This document shows, in pieces, positions 9,692-19,206 of a stretch of DNA of 64,000 bases. This DNA is from Lachnospiraceae bacterium. Its GTDB lineage: Bacteria; Bacillota_A; Clostridia; Lachnospirales; Lachnospiraceae. Location: the NCBI GenBank assembly GCA_017482005.1, contig JAFUOI010000006.1, forward strand, positions 62,001-126,000, read 5' to 3'. The notes under the pieces were generated by a model, which was given only the letters and a program-made list of their open reading frames with translations, had not been told where the DNA came from and ran no database searches. Numbering within the stretch: position 1 is the stretch's first letter; every line of letters begins with the position of its first letter. The position numbers were made by a program, and so were the translations under genes.

Positions 9692-11053
9692 ATGAAAAAA
9701 ATTTCGGCAATACTTATTTGCCTCGTAATTATAATGCCTTATCTATTCGGTTGTTCACAGCAAAAAAAACCAAATCCGGAGAATCCTGTCACTCTTACCA
9801 TGTGGCACGTTTACGGTAGCCAGACTACATCCCCGTTAAACACGGTAATCGACGAGTTTAATCGGACTGTCGGCAAAGAAAACGGTGTTACAATTAACGT
9901 GGTTTCTGTCACAAGCTCCTCCGCAATCGACCATGCATTGGCTGCAGCTGCCGGCGGAGAACCGGGTGCTGAGGAATTACCGGATTTATTTACTGCGTAT
10001 CCACGTGTTGTTGAAATTATCGGCGAGGAAAATCTTCTTTCATGGAATGATTATTTTACAGAAGAACAGCTCTCTGCGTTTCATGATGATTTTTTATCGG
10101 AAGGGTATTTTGATGATGAATTACTGATGATTCCGATTGCCAAATCAACCGAAGCACTTTTCATCAACAAAACCTTGTTTGATCGTTTTTGTGACGAAAC
10201 CGGTGTTTCCGTCAGCGATCTCTCGACTTTTGACAGTCTTTTTGAAGTTGCAAGCAACTATTATGACTGGTCCGACGGAAAACATCTTCTTCAGCTGAAT
10301 GATTACTATAACTATGCATATATCGGCATGAAATCCTATGAAAGCGAATTTGTAAAAAACAACCAATTAAATCTTTACGACGATGCTTTTGAACGTATTT
10401 GGCTGCCTTTGGCCAAAGCAGCAATTCACGGCGGAATCTGTTTAGACGATGGATATGCTGCCGCAAAATGGAAAACTATCGACATCATAGCCAACACAGG
10501 TTCTACTGCAGATGTGTTGTACCAACCGGAAGAGGTTTTTTATCCGGATAACACATCGGAACCCATTACTACCTTAGCATTGCCATACCCTGTATTTGCG
10601 GATGACTTTTCTGCGGTCGTTTATCGCGGCGGCGGACTTTTTGCCATCAAAAGCGACAATGAACTCAAAAATCAGGCTGCTTACATATTTGCCAAATGGC
10701 TGACAGAAGATGATAACAATCTCAAGTTTGTAACACAGGCCGGTTATCTTCCGGTTAGTGACGGAGCTATGGACTCCCTGTTTCATGACATTTCTATTGT
10801 TGAAAACGAAAACTATCACAGTGTGTATGAAGCCGTGGATAAAATGAATCAAACATACGCTTTTTATCCGCTCCCGCTTTACAAAGGAGCCTCCGATACA
10901 CAAAACGACTTTGAAAATAATGTAAAAGCTGTCCTGCGGACCGCACATGTTCATTATGGGAAACGCGTCTCTGAGGGAGAAGATTCTGAACTTATTTTGA
11001 ACGAGCTTGCAAAGTCTTCCCTTGCTGAACTCAGAAGTCTGTCCGAAAAGTAG
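9692..11053 (+). CDS. ABC-type extracellular solute-binding lipoprotein (family 1, sugar type)
   Basis: A 453-residue lipoprotein: signal peptide MKKISAILICLVIIMPYLFGC with the lipid-bearing Cys at 21, then VTLTMWHVYGSQ, the usual first strand of cluster-B sugar-binding proteins, and later IPIAKSTEALFINKTLFD, AAYIFAKWL and AGYLPV motifs that mark the two lobes of the fold. The ATG at 9692 is preceded by AAAGGA; longer starts in the frame lack one. It would capture a carbohydrate or similar ligand at the outer membrane face. No permease or ATPase gene is next to it; instead, a membrane-bound LuxR-type sensor follows after 15 bases. It may therefore present ligand to that sensor rather than feed a transporter. 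Confidence 0.85.
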   Translation: MKKISAILICLVIIMPYLFGCSQQKKPNPENPVTLTMWHVYGSQTTSPLNTVIDEFNRTVGKENGVTINVVSVTSSSAIDHALAAAAGGEPGAEELPDLFTAYPRVVEIIGEENLLSWNDYFTEEQLSAFHDDFLSEGYFDDELLMIPIAKSTEALFINKTLFDRFCDETGVSVSDLSTFDSLFEVASNYYDWSDGKHLLQLNDYYNYAYIGMKSYESEFVKNNQLNLYDDAFERIWLPLAKAAIHGGICLDDGYAAAKWKTIDIIANTGSTADVLYQPEEVFYPDNTSEPITTLALPYPVFADDFSAVVYRGGGLFAIKSDNELKNQAAYIFAKWLTEDDNNLKFVTQAGYLPVSDGAMDSLFHDISIVENENYHSVYEAVDKMNQTYAFYPLPLYKGASDTQNDFENNVKAVLRTAHVHYGKRVSEGEDSELILNELAKSSLAELRSLSEK

Positions 11054-11068
11054 GGGGAATACCAAAAC

Positions 11069-12730
11069 ATGAAAACGATTCAGCCAAATAGAATAAAGGC
11101 GTTTATAAATCAGCTCAAAACTGAAACTATTTCCATGCGCAGACGTTTTTATTTATTTATCATATCTGCCATTGCCATTGTTTTATCCCTTATTCTTCTG
11201 CTGTTCAATTTATTCGGGATTACCAATCCTACCGATCGCCAAATCATGGAGATACTGGATACACAGCTGCTGTCATATACGAATAATATTGAGAGTGACT
11301 ACAACAACATTGCCGCCCATGCAATTTCCTTTTCCGACCAGCTGGAATCCTCTATTCAGCAGTATTTAACAGAAAATGACATCACCTTTGAAGCTTTGGA
11401 AAACAATCCGGATGCTCTTTCCGATTTACAAAATCACTTATATGACGTGGTGTATTTAAATATGCAGCTTGCCCCGTCCAGCGGAGCATTTTATATCTTG
11501 GATACGACAGTCAACAACCGCTCCCGGACACCGTATTACAATGGTATCTATCTGAAATATATCAATATTTATTCGGAAAACACGGTAAATAATGATATTT
11601 CTCTTTACCGCGGTTCTTACACTACCGGAAAGAATCACAATCTCACATTCCACAGTGGCTGGCAGAACGAAATGCAAACGGACTTTTTTAACAACAGTAA
11701 TTCTTTATTTGCAGACAACCCTCATTATATCCTTAGTCCTACCACGGAAATCCCGGACACTTGGGAAAGGGCGAGATATGTCTATGTTCCTATCCGCGAT
11801 TTAAAAGACAATATCATCGGTATCTGCGGTTTTGAGGTAAGCGATTTATATTTTCAATTATCCGAAAAAGTAAGCGACGACAAACTCGGACAGCTTATCG
11901 GTGCATTACTTGACGAAAAGCAGGGCTCCTATTCCGGACAGTTTAACTCAAGCCGGTATAATATTGCCGATTCCAACATGGAAGCTTTGGAGAAAAAGAA
12001 CATCACCGAATTTGACCTCGGTATCGAAACATGTATCGGCAGAACACAAAATATCCAACTTGGAAACAGTGTTTTTACTGTAGCGGTTATGCTCACAGAA
12101 GCGCAATATAAAAATCTGCTCGAAAAGGACCGGATGAAAACTGCCGGCGTTATATTTTTTGTCGTGATTTTTGCACTTATATACAGTATTTTCATAAGTA
12201 AAAAGTATATTGCACCTATCATCAAAAGCCTTGAACAGATTAAATCAAAGGACGTGTCCGACAGCAATTTAAAAATACGTGAAATAGACGATTTAATCGC
12301 TTTTTTGGAAGAAAAAGATATTCTCTACGAACAAAAGCTGCGGGATTTGGAAAATTCTCAAAAAATAGCCGAAGAAGAAGCCCATCGGACAAAATCAGCA
12401 TATGAAAAAGCGCTTGAAGAATATGCCTTGGCACAAAGCGAGATACAACTTCTTTCCGATGAATATAAAAAAGAAATCGTTTTAGAAGATTACGAGTTCT
12501 TTCTCCGCAATCTGAGCAGACTGACTCCTGCCGAGTATAAAGTATATGACTTGTATTTATCGGGCAAAACCGCCAAAGAAATTGTAACTATTTTAGGAAT
12601 CACAGAAAACACCCTGAAATATCACAACAAAAATATATACAGCAAACTCGGCATTTCATCCCGAAAACAATTACTGCGTTTTGCATCCTTAAAACAACAC
12701 CAGGATAAAGTAGGAAGTTCCGAGTCATGA
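11069..12730 (+). CDS. Membrane-anchored sensor with cytoplasmic LuxR-type HTH (one-component regulator)
   Basis: A 553-residue protein with a TM helix at about 25-48, an extracytoplasmic domain of some 300 residues, a second TM helix near 352-375, a Glu/Lys-rich coiled coil of about 395-475 and a C-terminal LuxR/GerE helix-turn-helix (about 485-545: LTPAEYKVYDLYLSGKTAKE, then NTLKYHNKNIYSKLGISS). The outer domain has the size and placement of a dCACHE-type sensor, though I cannot confirm the fold. No kinase or receiver domain is present, so signalling would pass directly through the coiled coil to the HTH. It is coupled to the solute-binding lipoprotein upstream (GGGGG ribosome site). The leader repeat at 9617-9657 is a candidate target. 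Confidence 0.8.
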   Translation: MKTIQPNRIKAFINQLKTETISMRRRFYLFIISAIAIVLSLILLLFNLFGITNPTDRQIMEILDTQLLSYTNNIESDYNNIAAHAISFSDQLESSIQQYLTENDITFEALENNPDALSDLQNHLYDVVYLNMQLAPSSGAFYILDTTVNNRSRTPYYNGIYLKYINIYSENTVNNDISLYRGSYTTGKNHNLTFHSGWQNEMQTDFFNNSNSLFADNPHYILSPTTEIPDTWERARYVYVPIRDLKDNIIGICGFEVSDLYFQLSEKVSDDKLGQLIGALLDEKQGSYSGQFNSSRYNIADSNMEALEKKNITEFDLGIETCIGRTQNIQLGNSVFTVAVMLTEAQYKNLLEKDRMKTAGVIFFVVIFALIYSIFISKKYIAPIIKSLEQIKSKDVSDSNLKIREIDDLIAFLEEKDILYEQKLRDLENSQKIAEEEAHRTKSAYEKALEEYALAQSEIQLLSDEYKKEIVLEDYEFFLRNLSRLTPAEYKVYDLYLSGKTAKEIVTILGITENTLKYHNKNIYSKLGISSRKQLLRFASLKQHQDKVGSSES

Positions 12731-12770
12731 CACTTTCAGATAAATCAAATAGATTATGACCCATCTAAAA

Positions 12771-12797
12771 CACCCGCAGGTTTACCACCTGCGGGTG
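12771..12797. terminator. Bidirectional terminator, 11-bp perfect stem
   Basis: CACCCGCAGGT and ACCTGCGGGTG enclose a five-base loop between convergent genes. On the minus strand the stem is followed by TTTT, so it best serves the 662-residue secreted protein; the plus side has a poor T tract. Confidence 0.8.
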
Positions 12798-12826
12798 CTG
12801 TATTATGATTCATTGACCTATCTTTA

Positions 12827-14815
12827 TTACTGTCGCACAAATTCAAATGTGCCTTCACTCTTTACATAGAATTGGTTTCCGCCTGCATAACAGGTTGTAT
12901 CACCTTCCACCTTCCATTTTCCGCTACCTAGGGTATACGGCTGATTTTTAACCAATTTTACCTTGGATTCGTTTGGAACAACGCCTCCGTCCACCCAAGA
13001 GGAAGCCATCGTAATTGTAATTTTCTTTTTGTTACCGGCCTTATCTTTCGCAATAATTTCATATTTAACCGAACCATTCTCAGAATTCAGTGTCACCTCT
13101 GCTTTTCCGTCCCGGCATTTTACTTTTTCGCCATTTACCGTCACTTCACTGAGATTCTCATCGGCTACGGTAATTTCCACATTATCTTTGTAGATCGTAC
13201 TTCCGTCTGTCGCGCCTTTAATTACCGGGGCTTTCTGATCGATCTTTGTATCCGCCAAATCCAACTTGATTTTTGTTGTCTTTTCGCCCGTATCTGCCTT
13301 CTTAAGGTAAATAAACTTAACCTCATCGTTATATGTTAATGACTTCGCATAGTTTCCGTCCAACCGGCTTGCTATCAAATACCCTTTGGCCGGAACAATT
13401 TTGATATTATCAACAAGGTATCCTCCCTCTCCCTTCGTACCGCTAACGGAATACGGTTGTTCCGGTGCAGGAAGATAAGCAATCTCAAACTCTTTTGTCG
13501 TCACTACTTCCGAATAGACACTTGTTTGCGGGAAGGTTGCACGGACCTCATATTTACCTGCTTTTTTCGGTTTTGTTGTTGTGTAGGTGCTGTCTTCTGT
13601 TCCCTGTTCCTTATACTCTATCTTCACGTTTGACACACCATTGGTTGACGAGCTTGGAGTTACATCATATGTTCCGCCATAGTAAGAATCAGACACCTGA
13701 ACAGAACCCGCTCCCGGCTTACGATTTACTGCAAGGTTCAGACTGCAGGATATTGCACCTACATTCTCATTTATTCCGGTGGTTACACTCTCGCGTACAG
13801 AAAGCAGATTCATCTCGATTGTTTCGCTATATTCGCCGACTGTTTTACCTGTTTTCGGAATAACCGTTGCAATAATGCTTTCTCCTGCCGGCACAATATA
13901 ATAATCCGGAACAGGTCCCGCTGTTCCTCCCATTTCTACATTAAAATTATCCGGGAACGGCTGTTCCACCATAATATCTTCCAATCCTTCATTGGAAACA
14001 GTAAATTCCACCGCCTTCGGTGTTGTATATCCGGCTTCCTCTTCCAAAAGCACCTGACTTGGAGCCTCAGCCTTATAAAACCCTTGAATTGTTGCAGAAC
14101 CAACTGTCACAATCGGGTATTTCAATCCGTTATAAAGGATATCTACGTATGCACCACCCGTATTCTTTATCTGCGTGCTCTCTGTCACTTCGATTGCTGT
14201 ATGAGAAGGTGACGATGCGTTAGACAAAAACTCAACCGCTTCCGTCACGTAGAGCTTGGCATTATCACTGCCGGAGTCCAAAACCTCCGGATATAATGAA
14301 AGAGTCTTCAGCGTAACCGTTCCGGACACATTAATCGAAGGCGTATTTGCATTCGTACTCAGATTGGTAATATTGGCCGAATTAAGATGCACAGTAACGT
14401 TATCATACATCTGCAGATCAGACACGCTTCCTGATACGGTGACTGTTGAATTTCTACCAGCCTCAATCTTGTTTGCGGCTCCGTTTACAGTTATCTCCGC
14501 ATAACTTGAACCTTTTCGCATGGTGTTAATCTCACCGGACACTTCACCGCCGGCCTGAATTTCCATTTCACCGACGGACGAGAGGTCAACCCCACCTTCT
14601 ACCTTGCCTCCATCTGCAACAATTAGTTTACCGCCGCTGATTACATTATAGGTGATATCCGCTGTAGAAATATCTGTAATGGTCACTGTATCGCCATCCT
14701 GAAGCGTGTGGGTAGTTGCTGCAAATACCGTAATCCATGTGCTATCCGAAAGAAATTGCATTATAAAGACAAACAAAATTATCAATGCCTGCAATTGTCT
14801 GATTCTTTGTTTCAT
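12827..14815 (-). CDS. Secreted surface protein with N-terminal repeat region and Ig-like domains
   Basis: A 662-residue protein with a signal peptide of about 33 residues (ends VFAATT). Residues 38-160 are beta-rich and repetitive (GGKLIVADGGKVEGGVDL and similar), resembling a short beta-helix. The middle has an Ig-like segment (YYIVPAGESI, GEYSETIEMNLL), then an MBG-like piece (TTKPKKAGKYEVRATFP) and a bacterial Ig segment (APVIKGATDGSTIYKDNVEI, KDKAGNKKKITITM). It ends without a cell-wall sorting motif. Composition and modules match the giant protein at 2293-8574, suggesting a related surface role. GAGGAGGG precedes the ATG, and a sigmaA-like promoter lies at 14848-14877. Specific ligand unknown. 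Confidence 0.75.
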   Translation of the reverse strand: MKQRIRQLQALIILFVFIMQFLSDSTWITVFAATTHTLQDGDTVTITDISTADITYNVISGGKLIVADGGKVEGGVDLSSVGEMEIQAGGEVSGEINTMRKGSSYAEITVNGAANKIEAGRNSTVTVSGSVSDLQMYDNVTVHLNSANITNLSTNANTPSINVSGTVTLKTLSLYPEVLDSGSDNAKLYVTEAVEFLSNASSPSHTAIEVTESTQIKNTGGAYVDILYNGLKYPIVTVGSATIQGFYKAEAPSQVLLEEEAGYTTPKAVEFTVSNEGLEDIMVEQPFPDNFNVEMGGTAGPVPDYYIVPAGESIIATVIPKTGKTVGEYSETIEMNLLSVRESVTTGINENVGAISCSLNLAVNRKPGAGSVQVSDSYYGGTYDVTPSSSTNGVSNVKIEYKEQGTEDSTYTTTKPKKAGKYEVRATFPQTSVYSEVVTTKEFEIAYLPAPEQPYSVSGTKGEGGYLVDNIKIVPAKGYLIASRLDGNYAKSLTYNDEVKFIYLKKADTGEKTTKIKLDLADTKIDQKAPVIKGATDGSTIYKDNVEITVADENLSEVTVNGEKVKCRDGKAEVTLNSENGSVKYEIIAKDKAGNKKKITITMASSWVDGGVVPNESKVKLVKNQPYTLGSGKWKVEGDTTCYAGGNQFYVKSEGTFEFVRQ

Positions 14816-14847
14816 CTTTTCCCTCCTCTTAAAACAACTATATAAAA

Positions 14848-14877
14848 AATATAACGGACAACTCTGTTCTATGTCAA
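14848..14877 (-). promoter_or_regulatory. SigmaA-type promoter for the 662-residue secreted protein
   Basis: On the minus strand TTGACA (14877-14872), an 18-base spacer and TATATT (14853-14848). On the plus strand a separate -10 hexamer TATAAT at 14888-14893 probably serves the divergent membrane protein gene, though its -35 is weak. Confidence 0.6.
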
Positions 14878-14947
14878 GAATATTTGCTATAATTACAGAA
14901 GTGATTTCATATCAAAATCAAGCAAGCATAAGGATTTATATACGCAC

Positions 14948-16309
14948 ATGAAACAATCTGTTTGGAAACAAATAATACTATACATATCCATCTTTCTCTG
15001 CCTGACGGTTCTTCAATTGGGCAGTTTGGTTTTGGTTGCTTTTATACCGCGCTCTGCAATTCAATCCAACATGGAAGAATCTGCGGATTATCTGTGCAAA
15101 AACTTTGTATTCCGTCAGTTCGACGCCCGTCACCAGGGTTCCATTGTCGACCGCTATGCAGATTCTATTTTGCTCAACATTTTGTACTCCTATGATTCCG
15201 GACAACCGGTTTCATCTGTTTTGGATGCTTCCTATTACTACTCAGAAGAAGAAAACGAAAATTTCAATCTCCGTGCTGCTGTCTATGAAAATGCACCTGC
15301 AAACAAAAGCTACTCCAGATACTGGCACGGCTCCATTGCGGTTTTACGACCTCTTCTGCTGTTTTTTAACTTACCGCAGATTTATGTTCTTCTCGGTGCT
15401 TTACTTCTTTTTCTATTTCTTGTCTTACTTTGGGTCATATATCACAGACTGCATCCAAAGGCAATCCTCCCGGTTGTCCTCGGAAGCATTCTTATGTCCT
15501 TTTGGTATGTACCGCTTAGTCTGGAATACACCTGGACTGTTCTTCTGATGCTGCTCACTTCTGTTATCCTTCTGTCTCTGTGCACCAATGCAAAGAATAA
15601 AGAAATGCTGTCTGCAGAGAAAGTCCGTATGCGTCTTATGATTCTGTTTCTTATTACCGGCAGCATGACTTCCTTTTTGGATTTCTTAAGCACGGAAACT
15701 CTGACTCTTTTGGTACCATTGACTTTTTACCTGGCAATTTCCTTCCAAAACCAACAAATTACGACTTTTAAAACCGGAATTTTGAAACTGCTTCCTATAG
15801 GTATTTCCTGGTTTTCCGGTTATCTTTTCACCTGGCTCAGCAAATGGACCATCGCTTCCGTCGTCCTTCAGGAAAATGTATTTGCAAGCGCACTCTTACA
15901 AGCCGGAGAACGTATAAACGGCGATATGGAGATTGCGGGATTTGCAAAATATCCGGCGTCAATCCTTATGAATCTAAACTGTATCTGGCCTTTCAATTAT
16001 GCCGGCGACTATGGATATTTACTTATTTTAGGTCTGTTTCTGATTATCGGAATGATTTATTTCCTGTTCCGTAAAGAGTCCGGACAATCAGCCCTTTGGC
16101 TGTTTCTCTTATTGGCTTTTGTTCCGTACCTTCGTTTTGTTGCCCTTTGCAATCATTCCTATATACATTATTTCTTTACTTATCGCGCGCAGTTTACAAC
16201 TGTTCTTTGCCTGGGCTTTATTCTAATCTACGGACTGGACGACACTCTTATGAAAAAAGAATGGGAAAAAAGACGGAAAAAACGTGGAAAGAAACGGCGG
16301 AAGAATTAA
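14948..16309 (+). CDS. Multi-pass membrane protein of unknown function
   Basis: A 453-residue protein with about ten hydrophobic segments. The first TM helix (8-32) is followed by an extracytoplasmic loop of roughly 95 residues rich in Tyr, Asn and acidic residues, then nine closely spaced helices from residue 129 to 430, and a highly basic cytoplasmic tail (KKEWEKRRKKRGKKRRKN). The large loop after TM1 is seen in GT-C type glycosyltransferases, but I find no clear catalytic motif and do not assign that function. The stop lies two bases from the convergent bile salt hydrolase stop. The start is supported by an upstream -10 hexamer and an AAGGA site, spaced rather widely. Confidence 0.65.
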   Translation: MKQSVWKQIILYISIFLCLTVLQLGSLVLVAFIPRSAIQSNMEESADYLCKNFVFRQFDARHQGSIVDRYADSILLNILYSYDSGQPVSSVLDASYYYSEEENENFNLRAAVYENAPANKSYSRYWHGSIAVLRPLLLFFNLPQIYVLLGALLLFLFLVLLWVIYHRLHPKAILPVVLGSILMSFWYVPLSLEYTWTVLLMLLTSVILLSLCTNAKNKEMLSAEKVRMRLMILFLITGSMTSFLDFLSTETLTLLVPLTFYLAISFQNQQITTFKTGILKLLPIGISWFSGYLFTWLSKWTIASVVLQENVFASALLQAGERINGDMEIAGFAKYPASILMNLNCIWPFNYAGDYGYLLILGLFLIIGMIYFLFRKESGQSALWLFLLLAFVPYLRFVALCNHSYIHYFFTYRAQFTTVLCLGFILIYGLDDTLMKKEWEKRRKKRGKKRRKN

Positions 16310-16311
16310 AA

Positions 16312-17310
16312 TTATCCCCGATTTTCCTCATTGAGTACTACCAATCTTTCCCCCTTCCAATCCATTTTCATCATATCCGCTTTCTGCAGGGTACTATCCT
16401 CATAAGTGCGATAATAGTAAATTCCCTTGTCCAAATTGCAACAGCATGAATAGGTTGTAATTTCATAGTTACCGCCTTCAAGGCGTACACATCCGCGAAC
16501 CTGTTCAACACTTCCCAAAATATGAAAAAACTGACTGACACTTTCCTGCTCGGATGTGCCTGATAAAGAGTTAGCGCGGACAAACGCCGCACGCACAAAA
16601 CGCGACATGGATGACACATCTCCCGGAAGACCCATTGCGCCCATTCCGCGGCTGTAAGTCTCCAAAGACAACTTTTGCGAAAACCGGTTTACCGCAGCTT
16701 CTGCTGTCAGATTCATATAATTATTGAGATTTGCCAAATGAAACGGAAAAGGCGGATTGTTGGTAAGTACACCCACCGGATTATCGTAAATTTTCAATCC
16801 TTCCAAAACCGGTTCGACCACAATGGCATGTTCTTTATCCGCAATCATAAAATGAAGCGAAGAAAGGGGAAATTGGTCACTGAAAGCAACTGCCACAAGA
16901 CGGGTCTGCGCAAGAAGTTCCCGGACCTGCACAAGATTTTCACACTGCGATAAAATCCAAGGGATAAATTCGTAAGGTGCAATATCTGCTTTGAAAAGCG
17001 AAGATTCTCCCGGCTCCTCATAAAACGCATTCCCCACAAAATGAAGCCCTGCCATGGCAAGTCCTTTCTCATTTACGGCATCAAAATATAACGGATATCC
17101 GTCAGCAACAACTGCCATTCCGAGCATCGCGTAGTGTCCTATCCCGGCACCTTTTACACTTGACTTCAAAGCTTGTCCGGGAGTTACGCATTTGTACGTA
17201 AAAGAATACCTTTGCGGAGTCAGCACGACCTGTTCACCAAAGGTGGTTTCAAAGTCCAGATTTCTCCCAAAATAATGGTCCTTGGTATGATATGTGACAG
17301 CTGTACACAC
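16312..17310 (-). CDS. bsh: Bile salt hydrolase / choloylglycine hydrolase (Ntn hydrolase)
   Basis: A 332-residue linear amide C-N hydrolase, expected to cleave glycine or taurine from conjugated bile acids in the cytoplasm. It starts at a GTG with AGGAGG seven bases upstream, which places the nucleophile Cys at position 2 once fMet is removed. The rest of the active site is visible: Arg16 and Asp19 (FGRNLD), Asn80 (VNEKGLAMAG), Asn184 (LTNNP) and the Arg of SRFVRAAF (237-240). Length is typical of the family (315-340). Penicillin V acylases share this fold, but the motif set and gut-type genome favour bile salts. No transporter is adjacent. It is separated from carD-like gene by a terminator, and I see no clear promoter of its own. 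Confidence 0.88.
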   Translation of the reverse strand: MCTAVTYHTKDHYFGRNLDFETTFGEQVVLTPQRYSFTYKCVTPGQALKSSVKGAGIGHYAMLGMAVVADGYPLYFDAVNEKGLAMAGLHFVGNAFYEEPGESSLFKADIAPYEFIPWILSQCENLVQVRELLAQTRLVAVAFSDQFPLSSLHFMIADKEHAIVVEPVLEGLKIYDNPVGVLTNNPPFPFHLANLNNYMNLTAEAAVNRFSQKLSLETYSRGMGAMGLPGDVSSMSRFVRAAFVRANSLSGTSEQESVSQFFHILGSVEQVRGCVRLEGGNYEITTYSCCCNLDKGIYYYRTYEDSTLQKADMMKMDWKGERLVVLNEENRG

Positions 17311-17383
17311 AAATAGTTACCTCCTGCTTACTTAGTCAAAATTCCGGCACCCGTCAGAGTGCGTACATGACATGTGAACTAAA

Positions 17384-17413
17384 AAACCGCAGCCACTTAT
17401 GTAGCTACGGTTT
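17384..17413 (-). terminator. Terminator overlapping the 3' end of the CarD-like gene
   Basis: Arms AAACCGCAGC and GCTACGGTTT (one mismatch) followed on the minus strand by six Ts. The last 17 bases of the CarD-like coding region, including its stop codon, form part of the stem. Confidence 0.75.
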
Positions 17414-17855
17414 CATTATTTCCTTTTTTCTTTTTTTCATTCTTCCCGGATGCTTTGAGCTGTTCCTGCTGCAAGACGAACTCAACTTCTCCCTTTTGGT
17501 AGAGCAGTTTTCTTGTCTCCTCATCAAGTGTATCCGCCATCTTATATTGCATTTCAAAACCCGCAAAGTTTTCAAGCTCCTGCCGGATACTCTGACCCTC
17601 TGTCTGTTGCGGGGACAACGTCTCCTTTTGTCTCCACTCCTCAGACAATTCCATTGCCCGCTCCGGCGTAATCAGCTCCCGAAGACCCACCGTGTGATTT
17701 TCCACCGGAATGTATGCTGTTTTATCTTTTTGGTAGACGGAACGCAGTACGTAGTATGAAACTGCACTTCCCTTTTTCGGCGCAAGGCTGGTGATGTCCG
17801 CCACCTTGCAGACTCCCATGGACTCGCTGTATATATAATCTTTCTTTTGAAACAT
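17397..17855 (-). CDS. CarD/TRCF-RID family transcriptional regulator
   Basis: A 152-residue protein. Residues 1-60 fit the RNA-polymerase-interacting domain of CarD and of the Mfd/TRCF N-terminus (MFQKKDYIYSESMGVCKVAD, YYVLRSVY, TAYIPVEN), followed by a helical region with a Lys-rich tail. CarD-like proteins bind the RNA polymerase beta subunit and stabilise open complexes at promoters. It is the last gene of an operon after the trigger-factor-like lipoprotein and the P60 hydrolase (27-base gap, AGAGGG site), an odd place for a global regulator. It may adjust expression of envelope genes, but that is inference. The C-terminal helical domain is shorter and more divergent than in mycobacterial CarD. 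Confidence 0.8.
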   Translation of the reverse strand: MFQKKDYIYSESMGVCKVADITSLAPKKGSAVSYYVLRSVYQKDKTAYIPVENHTVGLRELITPERAMELSEEWRQKETLSPQQTEGQSIRQELENFAGFEMQYKMADTLDEETRKLLYQKGEVEFVLQQEQLKASGKNEKKKKGNNETVAT

Positions 17856-17882
17856 TATTTTTCCCTCTTATCTTTAGAATGC

Positions 17883-19190
17883 TTAGATCACTCGTCTGAC
17901 TGCAAGGATGGTACGATATGTCGCGTAACCATATGTAATTCCCGTTCTCTCCGTACTTGCGTGAACAATCTGTCCGTCTCCGATATAGAGAGCTACATGA
18001 CCTGCATAACAGATAATATCACCCGGCTGGGCATCCTCATATGCTACAGCCACACCACAGCTTCTCTGGCTGTAAGAATCACGGGGAATGGAAATACCGA
18101 AATGCGCAAACACAGCCTGTGTAAATCCGGAACAATCCGCGCCGTTTGTCAGACTCGTTCCGCCGAACACGTATGGATTACCGACGAATTGACACGCATA
18201 ATCACAAATCTGCTGTCCGAGAGGATCCGACTCATCATAACTCTCTGACTCATCAAACTCATCGTACTCTTCTTCATATTGCTCTTCAGAACCTTCTTCA
18301 CCGGAATCATTACCTGAATCTTCGTTGTTTCCGCTTCCTTCTTTTTCTCCGGTATTGACATTCACGGTAATAGATCCATCGCCGTCTTCATCTTCTTCCT
18401 GCTGCTGTTGTTGTTCTTTTTCTTCTTTTTCTTTTTTCTTCTTCTCTGCTGCTTCTCTTTTCTTACGCTCTTTTTCTTCGAGTTTCTTAATCCGTTCCGT
18501 CTGTTGTTTCAACTGCTGCTGATAAGCCGCCGCTTTCTTTTTTGCATCATCAAGCTGTATATCAAAATCTTCTACTGTTCTTCTTTTCAAAGCAACCAGC
18601 ATTTCCAAACTATCTCTTTCCTGACGGAGTTCGTATTCTGCCGTGCACATCTGTGATTGCTCTTCCTCCAGAGTAGTTTTAAGACTTTCTATTTCTTCTC
18701 TGTTTTGTACATATTCCGCAAGCAGCTTTCTGTCATAATTGTAAATACCTTCGACATACTCTGCTTTGTTCACCATGTCGGCATAGTTAATGGCCCCGAG
18801 AAGCGCCTGCATGTAAACCATATTTCCTTCTTCGTACATGAATTTGATACGCTTTTTCATGCTCTCATACTGATCTGTTTCAATTTTCTGCGCCTTGGTC
18901 AGTTTGCTCTGCACCATATTGATCTCTTTTTGCTTAAGACCGATTTCTTCTTCCAAAATACCAATACTTGTAAGAATATCAACAAGCTCGTTATTCATCT
19001 CTTCATATTCCGAATAAGCTGTATCTCTCTGTGATTGGATATTTCCGATTTCACTGTTGACCTGATTGAGATTCTGCTGCGTCTGATTACGCTGATTCCT
19101 AACACCTGAAATAGTGGTTGCCCAAACGGGAACCACTATCTCTATTGTCAATATAACACTTAATACAAGACCGAAAATCTTTTTTTTCAT
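17883..19190 (-). CDS. Secreted NlpC/P60 peptidoglycan endopeptidase with coiled-coil N-terminus (PcsB-like)
   Basis: A 435-residue protein with a signal peptide (1-25), a long coiled coil (about 27-245) of the type that docks PcsB/CwlO hydrolases to the FtsEX complex, a poly-Gln and very acidic linker (about 246-325) and a C-terminal NlpC/P60 domain. The catalytic set is present: Cys353 in DCSGF, His398 in GHVALYIG and His410 in VHAS. It should cut peptide stems of peptidoglycan outside the cell, probably under control of its coiled coil during division or growth. It lies 16 bases after the trigger-factor-like lipoprotein gene and 27 before the CarD-like gene, all on the same strand, so an operon is likely. 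Confidence 0.88.
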   Translation of the reverse strand: MKKKIFGLVLSVILTIEIVVPVWATTISGVRNQRNQTQQNLNQVNSEIGNIQSQRDTAYSEYEEMNNELVDILTSIGILEEEIGLKQKEINMVQSKLTKAQKIETDQYESMKKRIKFMYEEGNMVYMQALLGAINYADMVNKAEYVEGIYNYDRKLLAEYVQNREEIESLKTTLEEEQSQMCTAEYELRQERDSLEMLVALKRRTVEDFDIQLDDAKKKAAAYQQQLKQQTERIKKLEEKERKKREAAEKKKKEKEEKEQQQQQEEDEDGDGSITVNVNTGEKEGSGNNEDSGNDSGEEGSEEQYEEEYDEFDESESYDESDPLGQQICDYACQFVGNPYVFGGTSLTNGADCSGFTQAVFAHFGISIPRDSYSQRSCGVAVAYEDAQPGDIICYAGHVALYIGDGQIVHASTERTGITYGYATYRTILAVRRVI

Positions 19191-19206
19191 TCTATCACCA
19201 TTCTAA

